NCBI GenBank assembly: GCA_001184205.1
Contig: LBMP01000002.1
Coordinates: 271,444-335,443 of the forward strand
Reading direction: 5' to 3'
Source: Desulfocarbo indianensis
GTDB taxonomy: Bacteria; Desulfobacterota; Desulfarculia; Desulfarculales; Desulfarculaceae
DNA: 64,000 nucleotides
Shown piece by piece: positions 40,810-51,206 of the stretch (position 1 is its first letter; each line of letters opens with the position of its first letter). The notes below the pieces were generated by a model that searched no databases, was not told where the DNA came from, and saw only the letters and a list, made by a program, of their open reading frames with translations. Both the position numbers and the translations under genes were made by a program.

Positions 40810-43800
40810 ATGACCCAGGAAAGCAAGCCCTACGCGCCCAAGAATCCCATCAGGGTGGTCACCGCGGCCAGCCTTTTCGACGGACACGACGCGGCCATCA
40901 ACATCATCCGCCGCATTCTGCAGGGCACCGGGGTGGAGGTGATCCACCTGGGGCACAACCGGGCGGTGCACGAGGTGGTGGAGGCGGCCATCCAGGAGGA
41001 CGCCCACGCCGTGGGCCTCAGCTGCTACCAGGGCGGCCACGTGGAGTTTTTCAAGTACGCGGTGGATCTTTTGCGCGAGCGCGGCTGCGGCCACATCAAG
41101 GTCTTCGGCGGCGGCGGCGGGGTGATCGTGCCCGAGGAGGTCAAGGAGCTGGAGGAATACGGGGTGGCCAAGATCTACACCCCGGAGGACGGCCGCCGGC
41201 TGGGCTTGCAGGGCATCATCAACCATTTCGTCAAATCCTGCGATTACCCCATGGGCGCGGACGACGATCCCAAGCTGGTGAGGAAGCTGGCCCCGGATCA
41301 GGTGAGCGCCGTGGCCAGGGTCATCACCTGCGTGGAGGCGGCGGCCCTGGAGGCGGGCGATAAAATGGCGGCCTGGCGCAAAGCGCTCAACAACCGGCTC
41401 AAGGGCAACCAGGTGCCGGTGGTGGGCATCACCGGCACCGGCGGTTCCGGCAAGTCCAGCCTCACCGACGAGGTGCTCATCCGCCTCTTGCACGACCTGC
41501 CGGAGACGCGGGTGGCCATCGTCAGCGTGGACCCCACCCGGCGCAAGAGCGGCGGCGCGCTCCTGGGCGACCGCATCCGCATGAACTCCCTGGACAGCCC
41601 CCGGGTCTACCTGCGCTCCATGGCCACCCGGGGCAGCGGCATGGAAGTTTCCGCCGCCCTGGCCGACGCCATAAAGGTGGTGAAAGCGGCGGGCTACGAC
41701 CTGGTGATCGCCGAGACCGCGGGCATAGGCCAGGGCGACGCCGCGGTGGTGGATTTGGTGGACGTGTCCATGTACGTGATGACCTCGGATTTCGGCGCGG
41801 CCAGCCAGCTGGAAAAGATAGACATGCTGGACTTCGCCGACTTGGTGGCCATAAACAAGTTCGACCGCCGGGGGGCGGAGGACGCGCTCAGGGACGTGCG
41901 CAAGCAGATGCAGCGCAATCAGAACGCCTGGCAGGTGGACCCGGCCAGCATGCCGGTCTACGGCACCATCGCCGCCAAGTTCAACGACGACGGGGTGACC
42001 GGCCTCTACCTGGGTCTCCTGGACATCCTCAACCGAAAATGCGGCACCAAATTCCAGAGCCGGCGCCCCCGGCCCAGGGAAAGGTATTCCTCGGCCAAGA
42101 CCGTGATCGTGCCCGCCGAGCGCAACCGCTACCTGGCCGAGATCGCCGACGCCGTGCGCAAGTACCACGCCAAGACCAGGGAGCAGGCCGGCATCATCCG
42201 CCGGGTGTGGCAGATGAAGAACACCCACGATCACCTGCAGGAGGCCTGGTCCGGCGACGGCGGTCTAATGGCCGCCCTGGACAAGCTCAGGGCCGAGGTG
42301 CACCGCCTGGAGGAGGGCTTCACCGAGGAGACCCATCAGCTCCTGGCCAAGTGGCCCCAGATGCGGGAGGCCTACTCCGGCCTGGAATACAAGTACAAGG
42401 TGCGGGACCGCCAGTTCAGCGTGCCCTTGACCACCCGTTCGCTCTCGGGCAGCGAGATACCCAAGGTGTGCCTGCCCAAGTGGGAGGACCCGGCCGAGGT
42501 CTACGCCTGGCTGCGCTCGGAAAACGTGCCCGGCGAGTTTCCCTTCACCGCCGGCGTGTTTCCCTTCAAGCGCACCGACGAGGACCCCACCCGCATGTTC
42601 GCCGGCGAGGGCGATCCCTTCCGCACCAACCGCCGCTTCAAATACCTGAGCCAGGGGGCCAAGGCGGCGCGGCTCTCCACCGCCTTCGACGCGGTGACCC
42701 TGTTCGGCTGGGACCCCGACTCCCGGCCCGATATCTACGGCAAGGTGGGCACCAGCGGGGTTTCCATCTGCACCCTGGAAGACGCCAAGGTGCTCTATGA
42801 CGGCTTCGACCTGCTGAGCCCCAACACCAGCGTTTCCATGACCATCAACGGCCCGGCCCCCATCATGCTGGCCTTTTTCTTTAACGCGGCCATCGACCAG
42901 CAGACCGAGACCTTCCGCCAGACCAACGGGCGCGAGCCCAATCCCGAGGAGATGGAGCGCATCCGCGCCATGGTTTTGCAGAACGTGCGCGGCACGGTGC
43001 AGGCCGATATCCTGAAGGAGGACCAGGGCCAGAACTCCTGCATCTTTTCCATAGATTTCGCCCTGCGCATGATGGGCGACATCCAGCAGTATTTCATCGA
43101 CCAGCAGGTGAAGAACTTCTACTCGGTATCCATCAGCGGCTATCACATCGCCGAGGCCGGGGCCAATCCCATCAGCCAGCTGGCCTTCACCCTGGCCAAC
43201 GGCTTCACCTACGTGGAGTACTATCTTTCCCGCGGCATGAAGGTGGACGAGTTCGCCCCCAACTTAAGCTTCTTCTTCAGCAACGGCATGGACCCCGAAT
43301 ACACGGTGATCGGGCGGGTGGCCCGGCGCATCTGGGCCCTGGCCATGCGCGAGATGTACGGCGCCGGCCCGCGCAGCCAGATGCTGAAATACCACATCCA
43401 GACCTCGGGCCGCAGCTTGCACAGCCAGGAGGTGGATTTCAACGACATCCGCACCACCCTGCAGGCCCTGTGCGCCGTCTACGACAATTGCAACTCCCTG
43501 CACACCAACGCCTATGACGAGGCCATCACCACGCCCAGCGAAGACAGCGTGCGCCGGGCCCTGGCCATCCAGATGATAATCAACCGGGAGTGGGGCCTGA
43601 GCAAGAACGAGAACCCCCTGCAGGGGGCGTTCATCGTCGATGAGCTCACCAACCTGGTGGAAGAGGCGGTGCTCAACGAGTTCTACCGCATCACCGCCCG
43701 GGGCGGCGTGCTGGGCGCCATGGAGACCGGCTACCAGCGCTCCAAGATTCAGGACGAATCCATCTATTACGAGACCCTCAAGCACACCGGCGAGCTGCCC

Positions 43801-44094
43801 ATCATAGGCGTCAACACCTTCATCAACCCCCGGGCCGACGAGCTTTTCACCCATTGCGAACTGGAGTTGGCCCGGGCCACCGAGGAGGAGAAGCAGAGCC
43901 AGCTCACCCGCTTGAACGAGTTCCATGAACTCCACCGGGAAGAGGCCCCGGCCGCCCTGCAAAGACTGCAACGGGCGGCCCTGCAGGGCGGCAACGTGTT
44001 CGCCGAACTCATGCAGACGGTGCGCGCCTGCTCCCTGGGCCAGATCACCCAGGCCCTCTACCAGGTGGGCGGCATGTACCGCCGCGGCATGTAG
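40810..44094 (+). CDS. icmF: Fused isobutyryl-CoA mutase (IcmF)
   Basis: A 1094-residue adenosylcobalamin enzyme combining three parts. The N-terminal B12-binding domain has SLFDGHDAAINIIRRIL (His ligand) and GGGGVIVPEE. The middle MeaB-like G-protein chaperone has P-loop GTGGSGKSSLTDE near residue 207, SVDPTRRKSGGALLGDR and a NKFD guanine motif. The C-terminal mutase TIM barrel has FPFTAGVFPFKR, ARLSTAFDAVTLFGWDPDSRPDIYGKVG and SVSMTINGPAPIMLAFF. The fusion order and FPFTAGVFPF segment fit IcmF rather than methylmalonyl-CoA mutase. It interconverts branched and linear acyl-CoAs. ATG 40810 follows GGGAGGGG. Confidence 0.95.
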   Translation: MTQESKPYAPKNPIRVVTAASLFDGHDAAINIIRRILQGTGVEVIHLGHNRAVHEVVEAAIQEDAHAVGLSCYQGGHVEFFKYAVDLLRERGCGHIKVFGGGGGVIVPEEVKELEEYGVAKIYTPEDGRRLGLQGIINHFVKSCDYPMGADDDPKLVRKLAPDQVSAVARVITCVEAAALEAGDKMAAWRKALNNRLKGNQVPVVGITGTGGSGKSSLTDEVLIRLLHDLPETRVAIVSVDPTRRKSGGALLGDRIRMNSLDSPRVYLRSMATRGSGMEVSAALADAIKVVKAAGYDLVIAETAGIGQGDAAVVDLVDVSMYVMTSDFGAASQLEKIDMLDFADLVAINKFDRRGAEDALRDVRKQMQRNQNAWQVDPASMPVYGTIAAKFNDDGVTGLYLGLLDILNRKCGTKFQSRRPRPRERYSSAKTVIVPAERNRYLAEIADAVRKYHAKTREQAGIIRRVWQMKNTHDHLQEAWSGDGGLMAALDKLRAEVHRLEEGFTEETHQLLAKWPQMREAYSGLEYKYKVRDRQFSVPLTTRSLSGSEIPKVCLPKWEDPAEVYAWLRSENVPGEFPFTAGVFPFKRTDEDPTRMFAGEGDPFRTNRRFKYLSQGAKAARLSTAFDAVTLFGWDPDSRPDIYGKVGTSGVSICTLEDAKVLYDGFDLLSPNTSVSMTINGPAPIMLAFFFNAAIDQQTETFRQTNGREPNPEEMERIRAMVLQNVRGTVQADILKEDQGQNSCIFSIDFALRMMGDIQQYFIDQQVKNFYSVSISGYHIAEAGANPISQLAFTLANGFTYVEYYLSRGMKVDEFAPNLSFFFSNGMDPEYTVIGRVARRIWALAMREMYGAGPRSQMLKYHIQTSGRSLHSQEVDFNDIRTTLQALCAVYDNCNSLHTNAYDEAITTPSEDSVRRALAIQMIINREWGLSKNENPLQGAFIVDELTNLVEEAVLNEFYRITARGGVLGAMETGYQRSKIQDESIYYETLKHTGELPIIGVNTFINPRADELFTHCELELARATEEEKQSQLTRLNEFHELHREEAPAALQRLQRAALQGGNVFAELMQTVRACSLGQITQALYQVGGMYRRGM

Positions 44095-44110
44095 GGATTC
44101 AAGGCGGGCG

Positions 44111-44941
44111 ATGCTGGCGCTGTTCTTGAGCCTGGCCCTGACCGCCCTGCTCCTGGCGCTGCCGCTTATGGTCTGGCGGGCTCGCGCCTGGGCGCGGGCG
44201 GACGCCGGGCTGGGCCGGCTCCAGCGCGCGCTAATTGGCTGCGCCATCGCCGCCTGGGGGCTTTTGGGCGTGCGCTACTTACTGCTGGCCCAGGCCGGAA
44301 TTCCCCTGGAGGCGCGCCAGGCCTCGCAATTGACCTCTCCCCTGGGCTGGCTGACCTGGTTGGCCGCCCTCGCCGGCTTGGGCGTTTTTCTGATCTTGAG
44401 CATGAAAAAGAACAACCCGGCTGGCGCCGCCGACCAGCCCGGCAACGAAAGGCAGCCGATGATCACCGCATCCGAGATCGAATACGCTTACCTGCCAGCC
44501 GGCCGGGAAAAGGAGGCCATCCAGTTGGTGGAGGCGGTGTTCCGCGGCCAGGTGGCTCCCCTGTACAGCCAAGAGGGGGTGGAGGAATTCCTAAAGTACG
44601 CCACGCCGCGGGCCGTGGAGGGGCGCTTGGCCGCCCACAACTTCATCCTGGCCGCCAGCGGCCCCCAGGGGCTGGTGGGGGTGGCGGAGGCTGACGAGCA
44701 GCGCGGGCACATCGTTTGGTTCTTCGTGGCCGACGGGGCCCGAGGGCTGGGCGTGGGCCGCGAACTCATGCGCCGGGCGGTGGCCGAGCTCAAGCGCCGC
44801 CGGCCGGATTTGCACCGGGTCACGGTCAATTCCTCGCCCAACGCGGTGGCGGTCTATCTGGCGCTGGGATTCATCCCCTCGGACCATCAGCGGGAGCACA
44901 GCGGCATCAAGTTCACCCCCATGACGCTGCTGCTCGATTGA
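44111..44941 (+). CDS. Membrane-anchored GNAT acetyltransferase
   Basis: A 276-residue ORF. Residues 1-100 contain three hydrophobic segments (LALFLSLALTALLLALPLMVW; LIGCAIAAWGLLGVRYLLLA; LGWLTWLAALAGLGVFLIL). Residues ~117-276 form a GNAT domain with VGVAEADEQRGHIVWFFV, DGARGLGVGRELMRRAVAEL (acetyl-CoA loop) and NSSPNAVAVYLALGF. There is no stop between the parts, so it is one fused protein unless ATG 44459 (after AAAGG) is used as a second start. It begins 16 bp after icmF, so it is probably cotranscribed. Confidence 0.78.
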   Translation: MLALFLSLALTALLLALPLMVWRARAWARADAGLGRLQRALIGCAIAAWGLLGVRYLLLAQAGIPLEARQASQLTSPLGWLTWLAALAGLGVFLILSMKKNNPAGAADQPGNERQPMITASEIEYAYLPAGREKEAIQLVEAVFRGQVAPLYSQEGVEEFLKYATPRAVEGRLAAHNFILAASGPQGLVGVAEADEQRGHIVWFFVADGARGLGVGRELMRRAVAELKRRRPDLHRVTVNSSPNAVAVYLALGFIPSDHQREHSGIKFTPMTLLLD

Positions 44942-45149
44942 GCCCCCCGGCCCGGCGTGCGGGACGGCCCGCGCCCGCCCCTGGAGCCGCTGGCCGCTCC
45001 CCCTATAAGCTTGTGCGGCGATTGTTTTTTTGCGAGACTTAAAAGCCCGCGCCCGGTTCATGGCCGCGATGTCGCCGCCGGCCGGTCGGGGATAAACCAA
45101 TGTACGCGCCCCTTAGCCAGCCTTGGGCGGGGCGGCCGGCGGGTTGGCC

Positions 45150-47177
45150 ATGTCTGACTTTCCCTTTCAGCGGGTTTTGGAATTCGTCCGGGGGGTGGTG
45201 CCCTTTGACTCCCTGGGCGAGGAAGACCTGCTCCGCACCGTGCGCGGCATGACCATCGCCTTTTTTCCCAAGGGCGAAGTCATCATCCAGCAGGGCGGGC
45301 CCCCCTCGGAAAACCTCTACATCATCCAATCCGGCTCGGCCCGGGTGAGCTTCACCCCGGAGGTCAAGGCCGGGGAAGCGGAGCCGCCGGAAAAGGAAGA
45401 TACCGGCGATATCCTGGTGGACGTGCGGGCCGAGGGCGAAACCTTCGGCGCGGTGAGCATGCTGCAAAGCCGCGAGGCCCTGTTCACGGTGACCGCCCGC
45501 GAGGACCTGATCTGCTATCTGCTGCCGGCCGATATCTTCAAGGAACTGGTGCGCTCCCGCGGCCAGTTCGAGCGGCACTTCAGCTCCTCCCTGTCCCGCA
45601 ACCTGGAGGCGGTGCGCCGGGGCGCGGCCGAGGAATGCCGCCTGCCCCTGGTGGAGGGGATGCAAGGGGCCAGCCTGGGCGCCACCCTGGTGCGCAGCCC
45701 GGTGAAGGACCTGATGAGCCGGGAGGTGCTCACCTGCCTGCCCGCCACCACCATCCGGGCGGCGGCCCGGCTCATGACCCAGAAGAGGGTGGGCTCGGTG
45801 GTGGTGGTGGAGTCCAGCGGCGCGCCCCTGGGCATCATCACCGACACGGATTTGCGGGTGCGGGTGGTGGCCCAGGGCCGCGATCTGGACCAGTCGGTGG
45901 TGGAGGTGATGAGCCGGCCCCTGCACACCATCGGCCCGGACGAGTACGGCTTCGAGGCCCTGCTCGCCATGAGCCGGCACGGCACCGATCACATCGTGGT
46001 GACCCAGGATGACCGGGTGGCGGGGGTTATCTCCAACCACGATCTGCAAACCGTCTCCGGCGTCTCGCCGGTGGGCCTCATCAACGACATCGACAACGTC
46101 GCCAGCCTGGAAGAGCTGGTCAAGCTGCATTCCAAGATCGACCGGGTGCTGGAGATGTTCCTCCGCCAGGGCGGCGAGGCGCGCATGATGCTGGAGCTGG
46201 TCACCGAATTCAACGACCGGCTCACCATCAGACTCATCGAGCTCACCGAAAGCGAGATGGAGAACCAGGGCCTGGGCAATCCGCCGGTGCCCTACACCTG
46301 GATGGCTCTGGGCTCGGAAGGCCGCAAGGAGCAAACCCTGCGCACCGACCAGGACAACGCCATCATCTTCACCAACGTGCCCGAGGAGAGCCAGGAGCGC
46401 ATCCGGAAATGGTTCCTGAGTTTCGCCGAGCGGGTGGTGGCCGGTCTGGAGCGCTGCGGATTTCCCCGCTGCCTGGGAGGGGTGATGGCCTCCAATCCGG
46501 AGTGGTGCCAGTCGGAGCGCGACTGGCGGCGCACCTTCAATTCCTGGATAACCAACCCGGACCCCCGCGCCCTGCGCATGGCCGGCATCTTTTTCGACTA
46601 CCGGGAGATCTACGCCGAAGCCGATCATCTGGAAAAGCTGGACGAGGCCCTGCGGGCCACCATGGAGGACAATCGCCTGTTCCTGCGCTTTCTGGCCAAG
46701 AACAGCCTGTACAACAAACCGCCCCTGGGCTTCCTGCGCCAGTTCGTGGTGCTCAAAGACGGCGAGAACAAGAACAAGCTCAATCTGAAGCTCTCCGGCC
46801 TGACCCCCATCGTGGACGCGGCGCGGGTGATGGCCCTGGACCAGAAGGTGGAGGCCACCGGGGCCCGGGCCCGCCTGCACGAGGAATCGCCCCGTAGGCT
46901 GGTGACCAACACCCTGGACCGCCTGGACGAGATAGCCCGCCGCGGCCTCATCAAATCCGACATGGCCGCCGATTTGCGCGAGGCATTTTCCTTCATCACC
47001 ATATTGCGCATAAGCCTTCATCTGGAGGCCAGGGCCAGGGGCGAGGTGCCGGATAATTTCGTGGACCCCGCCAATCTGAACAGCCTGCAAAGAAAAATGC
47101 TCAAGGAGAGCTTCGGCGTGATAAGTAAGCTGCAAGAACTTCTGGAACACCGTTACCAGACCTGGCTGGTGGCCTGA
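45150..47177 (+). CDS. cNMP-binding / CBS / DUF294 nucleotidyltransferase-like protein
   Basis: A 675-residue signalling protein. Domains in order: cyclic-nucleotide-binding fold (about 10-135; ENLYIIQSGSARVSF, GETFGAVSMLQSREALFTVTA), a CBS pair (about 185-310; VKDLMSREVLTCLPATTIRAAARLM, VVEVMSRPLHTIGPDEYGFEALLAM), DUF294 nucleotidyltransferase-like (about 340-480; MALGSEGRKEQTLRTDQDNAII) and the DUF294 C-terminal helical domain. It resembles GlnD-type transferases in the GSEGRKEQT...D-x-D motif. Probably a metabolic-state sensor with nucleotidyl transfer output. ATG 45150 chosen. Confidence 0.9.
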   Translation: MSDFPFQRVLEFVRGVVPFDSLGEEDLLRTVRGMTIAFFPKGEVIIQQGGPPSENLYIIQSGSARVSFTPEVKAGEAEPPEKEDTGDILVDVRAEGETFGAVSMLQSREALFTVTAREDLICYLLPADIFKELVRSRGQFERHFSSSLSRNLEAVRRGAAEECRLPLVEGMQGASLGATLVRSPVKDLMSREVLTCLPATTIRAAARLMTQKRVGSVVVVESSGAPLGIITDTDLRVRVVAQGRDLDQSVVEVMSRPLHTIGPDEYGFEALLAMSRHGTDHIVVTQDDRVAGVISNHDLQTVSGVSPVGLINDIDNVASLEELVKLHSKIDRVLEMFLRQGGEARMMLELVTEFNDRLTIRLIELTESEMENQGLGNPPVPYTWMALGSEGRKEQTLRTDQDNAIIFTNVPEESQERIRKWFLSFAERVVAGLERCGFPRCLGGVMASNPEWCQSERDWRRTFNSWITNPDPRALRMAGIFFDYREIYAEADHLEKLDEALRATMEDNRLFLRFLAKNSLYNKPPLGFLRQFVVLKDGENKNKLNLKLSGLTPIVDAARVMALDQKVEATGARARLHEESPRRLVTNTLDRLDEIARRGLIKSDMAADLREAFSFITILRISLHLEARARGEVPDNFVDPANLNSLQRKMLKESFGVISKLQELLEHRYQTWLVA

Positions 47178-47215
47178 ACCCTCAGCCGCGATAGGCAAGC
47201 AAGGAGCGACCCGCC

Positions 47216-47632
47216 ATGAAACGCGTTGGTATAAGCATTATCCTGATCCTCGCCGTCCTGGCCCTGGCCGGGCCGGCCCTGGCCGGCGACCAGGCCAAGC
47301 CCACCTTCGACTCGGTGGATAAGAACCGGGACGGCAAGATAGACATGGGGGAATGGCTGCAAGTCTGGGTGGACAAGGAGGCGGCCAAAAAGAACTTCCA
47401 AAAACTGGACCGCAACCAGGACGGCGTGCTGGACGACGCCGACGGAAAAATCATTTTCGCCGAGCGGGACAAGGACGCCAACAACAAGATAAGCCGTGAC
47501 GAATACGTGTTCGACACCAATGACGCCCAGGCGGCCCACGACGATTTCGTGGCCTATGATTCCAACCGGGATACCTACGTGACCTGGGACGAGTGGCGCG
47601 GCAACTGGCCCTTCATGCCCTACTATTACTAG
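47216..47632 (+). CDS. Exported EF-hand calcium-binding protein
   Basis: A 138-residue precursor with a signal peptide (cleavage after ALA23). Four EF-hand loops: DKNRDGKIDMGEW (35-47), DRNQDGVLDDAD (65-76), DKDANNKISRDEY (85-97) and DSNRDTYVTWDEW (115-127). The first and third have full sets of acidic ligands; the second and fourth are less regular. It ends WPFMPYYY. Calcium binding in the periplasm or outside the cell is likely; partner unknown. ATG 47216 follows CAAGGAGCGA. Confidence 0.88.
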   Translation: MKRVGISIILILAVLALAGPALAGDQAKPTFDSVDKNRDGKIDMGEWLQVWVDKEAAKKNFQKLDRNQDGVLDDADGKIIFAERDKDANNKISRDEYVFDTNDAQAAHDDFVAYDSNRDTYVTWDEWRGNWPFMPYYY

Positions 47633-47918
47633 GCAGCCCGCCAAGAAAGTCACCCGCCCGGCGGAGGCCAGCGCCTCCGCCGCGGCGCGGAATCGGCCGG
47701 CGCGCCGGGCGGCCGGCCCCTCCGCCCCCCCCTTGTGTGGCCATGGCTGGCCGGGCCGCTCGCCGCCGCCTTAGGGCTCCCCTGCCTTGAAACGGGCGCC
47801 GCTCCACCTCTTTTTTCCTCGTTTCGTCTCCCTCGGGGCCGCATATACCCCTTTCCCCCTCCAATTCCTGGCGCCAAGGGACTTTTCTTTTAGAGGGCCG
47901 GGAGTATATGTTAAGGCC

Positions 47919-49745
47919 ATGAGCGTTGCAGCCATCAAGTCGGCCCTGGAGCACCTGCCCCAAGCGCCCGGCGTTTATTTGATGAAGGACGCCGCGGGCA
48001 AAGTCATATACGTGGGCAAGGCCAAGCGGCTGAAGACGCGGGTCGCTAATTACGCCCGCCTGGACGCCGCCCCGACCTATTACCGCCACAAAGTGGAAGC
48101 CATGGTGGAGCGCGCCGCCATGGTGGAATTCGTGGTGACCTCCAGCGAAAAGGAAGCCCTTTTGCTGGAGAACACCCTGATAAAGCGCCACCGGCCCCAC
48201 TACAACGTGGACCTGCGGGACGACAAGACCTATCCGTATTTCCGCTTTTCCCTGCAGCACGAGTACCCGCGCCTGAGCCTGGTCCGCCGGCCGGTTTCCG
48301 ACGGGGCGCGCTATTACGGCCCCTTTGAAAGCGTGGGAGCCGCCCGCAAAACCATGCGCTGGCTGCAACGCATATTTCCCCTGCGCCGCTGCTCGGATCA
48401 TTCCCTGCGCAACCGCGCCCGCCCCTGCCTGGATTATGAAACCGGGCGCTGTCCCGCGCCCTGCACCGGCAGGATAAGCCGGGCCGATTATAAAAACCTG
48501 GCCAGCCAGCTGGAGCGCTTCTTCGCCGGCCAGGGCCTGGAGGTGGCCAAGGACCTGGAGCGCCAGATGAAACAGGCCGCGGCCGCGGAGCGTTTCGAGG
48601 CGGCCGCCCTTTTGCGGGACCGCTGGCAGGCGCTGAGCCGCACCATGGAGCGCCAGAGCGTGGCACGGGCCGAAGGCCTGGATCTGGACGCGGTGGCCTT
48701 GCATGACGAGGGGAGCGCCTATCGCCTGGCGGTGATCACCGTGCGCGGCGGCCGGGTGGTGGCCTCGCGGGTGCACGACTTAAGCCAGGCGGCTCTGGAG
48801 CCGGAAGAGGTCATGGGGCAGGCCTTGCTTATGCTTTATGAAAAAGGCGCGCCGCCGCCGCCCCTGCTCCTGGTCACCCACATGCCCGATGATCCGGGGC
48901 TGGTGGTGGAGGTGCTGGGGGATTTGGCCGGGCGCAAGGTGGAGGTCCGCAAGCCCCTGCGCGGCGAAAAGCGCGAGGTGCTGGAGCTGGCCAAGATGAA
49001 CGCGGCCCAGCCCAGGGTGGCGGCCGATGACGCCGGCCAGGTCCTGGAGCGGCTGGGGCGGCGCCTGGGCCTGGAGGAGACGCCGGCTACCATTGAATGC
49101 ATGGATATCTCCCACCTGGGCGGCCGGCTGACCGTGGCTTCGGTGAGCGCCATGAACGGCGGCAAGCTGGATAAAAGCAATTACCGCCGCTACAAGATTT
49201 TGGGGGTTTCGGATATGCCGGACGATTTCGCGGCCATGGCCGAGGTGGTGGAACGCCGGCTCTCGGGAGAGCGCCAGCCGCCCGATCTCCTGGTGGTGGA
49301 CGGCGGCAAGGGCCAGCTGAGCGCCGCGCTGAAGGTGCTGGAGGGCCTGCCGCCGGAAAAGCGGCCCGCCCTGGCCGCCCTGGCCAAGGGCAGGGGCCGG
49401 GAACCGGACCGGGTCTTTCTGCCGGGCCGCAAAAACCCGGTCAACTTGAAGGCGCGCGACGCCGAACTCCTGCTTTTGATGCGCTTGCGTGACGAGGCCC
49501 ATCGCTTCGCGGTGACCTACCACCGCCTGCTCAGGAAAAAGGCGCTGACCCGCAGCATCCTGGAGGAGGTGCCCGGGGTGGGGCCGGCCAAGCGCAGGCG
49601 GCTGCTCCGCACCTTCGGCTCCCTGGCCGCGCTCAAGCAGGCCAGGGCGGCGGACATGGTGGCCCAGGCCGGGGTGGACGCGGCCACGGCCAAAAGGGTG
49701 GAGGCCTTCCTGGCCGCCCTTGACACTACCCAACCCCCAAAGTAG
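47919..49745 (+). CDS. uvrC: Excinuclease ABC subunit C
   Basis: A 608-residue nucleotide-excision repair endonuclease. The N-terminal GIY-YIG domain reads [26 protein letters not shown]; then comes the UvrB-interacting UVR helix pair ([29 protein letters not shown]), the RNase H-like nuclease ([24 protein letters not shown]) and two C-terminal helix-hairpin-helix motifs ([28 protein letters not shown]). ATG 47919 was chosen at the conserved N-terminus (TAAGG close by); 44 upstream residues in the same frame are not UvrC-like. Confidence 0.96.
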   Translation: MSVAAIKSALEHLPQAPGVYLMKDAAGKVIYVGKAKRLKTRVANYARLDAAPTYYRHKVEAMVERAAMVEFVVTSSEKEALLLENTLIKRHRPHYNVDLRDDKTYPYFRFSLQHEYPRLSLVRRPVSDGARYYGPFESVGAARKTMRWLQRIFPLRRCSDHSLRNRARPCLDYETGRCPAPCTGRISRADYKNLASQLERFFAGQGLEVAKDLERQMKQAAAAERFEAAALLRDRWQALSRTMERQSVARAEGLDLDAVALHDEGSAYRLAVITVRGGRVVASRVHDLSQAALEPEEVMGQALLMLYEKGAPPPPLLLVTHMPDDPGLVVEVLGDLAGRKVEVRKPLRGEKREVLELAKMNAAQPRVAADDAGQVLERLGRRLGLEETPATIECMDISHLGGRLTVASVSAMNGGKLDKSNYRRYKILGVSDMPDDFAAMAEVVERRLSGERQPPDLLVVDGGKGQLSAALKVLEGLPPEKRPALAALAKGRGREPDRVFLPGRKNPVNLKARDAELLLLMRLRDEAHRFAVTYHRLLRKKALTRSILEEVPGVGPAKRRRLLRTFGSLAALKQARAADMVAQAGVDAATAKRVEAFLAALDTTQPPK

Positions 49746-49774
49746 ACTTCAGAAAATCCTCCGGAGGCCCTTTT

Positions 49775-50206
49775 ATGTTCGGCATCGGCATGCCCGAGCT
49801 TATAATTATTCTTATCGTGGCACTGCTCGTGGTGGGCCCCAAGAAATTGCCCGATTTGGCCAAAAGCCTGGGCAAGGGCCTCACCGAGTTCCGCCGCGCC
49901 ACCGACGCCATCAAGAGCGAACTCACCGAAAACGAGACCTACAAGGGGCTGCACGACGCCACCACCACGATCAAGGACACGGTTTCCTCCATGAATCCCC
50001 AGCAGATTCTTGACGTGAAGCCCATCCTGGATCCCAAAAAACCCGAGGAAAACCTGCAAGCCCGCCAGGAGCTCATAGAAAAGGCCACCAGCGGCGGGGA
50101 GCCTCCGTCACCCGAAAACCAGCCCCAGGACAAGCCAGCGGACAGCCAAGCCGCCGAAGCCGGCCAAACCGCCGGCGAAGCCAAGGCGCCAGCCAAAAAT
50201 GCCTGA
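49775..50206 (+). CDS. tatB: Twin-arginine translocase TatA/TatB-type subunit
   Basis: A 143-residue protein. The N-terminal membrane helix [39 protein letters not shown]-like region (residues 1-39) has Glu8 and the G-P hinge, followed by an amphipathic helix and a long charged tail. The length and tail favour TatB; a TatA role cannot be excluded. RBS CGGAGG. It overlaps tatC by 8 bp. Confidence 0.88.
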   Translation: MFGIGMPELIIILIVALLVVGPKKLPDLAKSLGKGLTEFRRATDAIKSELTENETYKGLHDATTTIKDTVSSMNPQQILDVKPILDPKKPEENLQARQELIEKATSGGEPPSPENQPQDKPADSQAAEAGQTAGEAKAPAKNA

Positions 50207-51041
50207 AGATTCCGCAGCCAAGCAGCAGCCGGCCGCCGAGGAGAACGACGAGCTCAGCGCCAGCCGCATGACCCTGGTGGAGCACCTGGAGGACCTGCGC
50301 AAGCGCGTCAGCCGGGCGGCCATCGCGGTGGGAGTGGGCTTTCTGGCGGCCTATGGCTTCAAGGAAGAATTGTACGGCTATTTGACCTTGCCGCTCAAAG
50401 CGGCCATGCCGCCCGGCGCCAAGCTGATCTACACCGCCCCGGCCGAGGCCTTTTTCACCTATCTCAAGGTGGCTTTCCTGGCCGGCATCGTGGCCGCCTC
50501 GCCGGTGATTTTTTACCAGCTCTGGCGCTTCATCTCGCCGGGGCTCTATGAGCACGAGCGGCGCAGGGTCTGGCCCTATGTGGTTTTCTCCTCGGCCTTG
50601 TTCATCAGCGGCACCGTATTTTGCTACGCCGTGGTGTTCCCCTACGCCTTCCAGTTTTTCATGAGCTTCGCCACCGAGGACATCACGCCCATGCTCAAGC
50701 TGAACGAGTACCTCTCCTTCAGCTCCATGCTGCTGTTCGCCTTTGGCGTGGTGTTCGAGATGCCCATCATACTGGTCTTCCTGGGCCGCATCGGCATGGT
50801 GACCTCCAAGAGTCTGCGCTCCAAGCGTAAATACGCCATCCTCGTCATCTTCGTCGCCGCGGCCTTTTTCACCCCGCCCGACGTGGTGAGCCAGGTCCTC
50901 ATGGCCTTGCCGCTCCTGGTGCTTTACGAGGTGTCGGTGTGGCTGGTGGCCGTCTCCCAGAAGAAGAAGGCGGCCCAGGAGGCGGCCCAGGAGGCCGAGT
51001 TCTCGGGCTCCTCGGATAACACCGCCGCGGGAGGCTCGTAG
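50199..51041 (+). CDS. tatC: Twin-arginine translocase TatC
   Basis: A 280-residue integral membrane protein with six membrane segments; it recognises twin-arginine signal peptides. Conserved segments are [36 protein letters not shown] (near residue 107) and [25 protein letters not shown]. The N-terminal 22 residues are polar and the C-terminal tail is Lys/Ala/Glu-rich. It overlaps tatB by 8 bp. Confidence 0.95.
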   Translation: MPEDSAAKQQPAAEENDELSASRMTLVEHLEDLRKRVSRAAIAVGVGFLAAYGFKEELYGYLTLPLKAAMPPGAKLIYTAPAEAFFTYLKVAFLAGIVAASPVIFYQLWRFISPGLYEHERRRVWPYVVFSSALFISGTVFCYAVVFPYAFQFFMSFATEDITPMLKLNEYLSFSSMLLFAFGVVFEMPIILVFLGRIGMVTSKSLRSKRKYAILVIFVAAAFFTPPDVVSQVLMALPLLVLYEVSVWLVAVSQKKKAAQEAAQEAEFSGSSDNTAAGGS

Positions 51042-51119
51042 CCGCGCGCAGAGCTGCTAGCGCCGCCTGAGGGCAGGGGACCGCATCCACTGGGCGACTT
51101 GAGGCCGGCAAGGCCGGTC

Positions 51120-51147
51120 TTGACAAAAATCTGGCAAGCTGCATCAT
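51120..51147 (+). promoter_or_regulatory. Putative promoter of the molybdopterin-fold gene
   Basis: A perfect TTGACA (51120-51125), a 16-bp spacer and CATCAT (51142-51147), 60 bp before the start codon. Confidence 0.5.
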
Positions 51148-51206
51148 GTTAAGTAAAGAGGGGGCCGGACCGTGAAATCCCGACCCAGGGGAGAAAGGGC
51201 CCTCTT

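Noticed and set aside
40234-42234. A 666-residue minus-strand open frame opposite icmF
   Set aside because: Antisense shadow with His/Gly/Ala-biased composition; icmF is unambiguous on the plus strand.
45039-47198. A 719-residue minus-strand open frame opposite the cNMP/CBS/DUF294 gene
   Set aside because: Same shadow effect; the plus strand has four recognisable domains in order.
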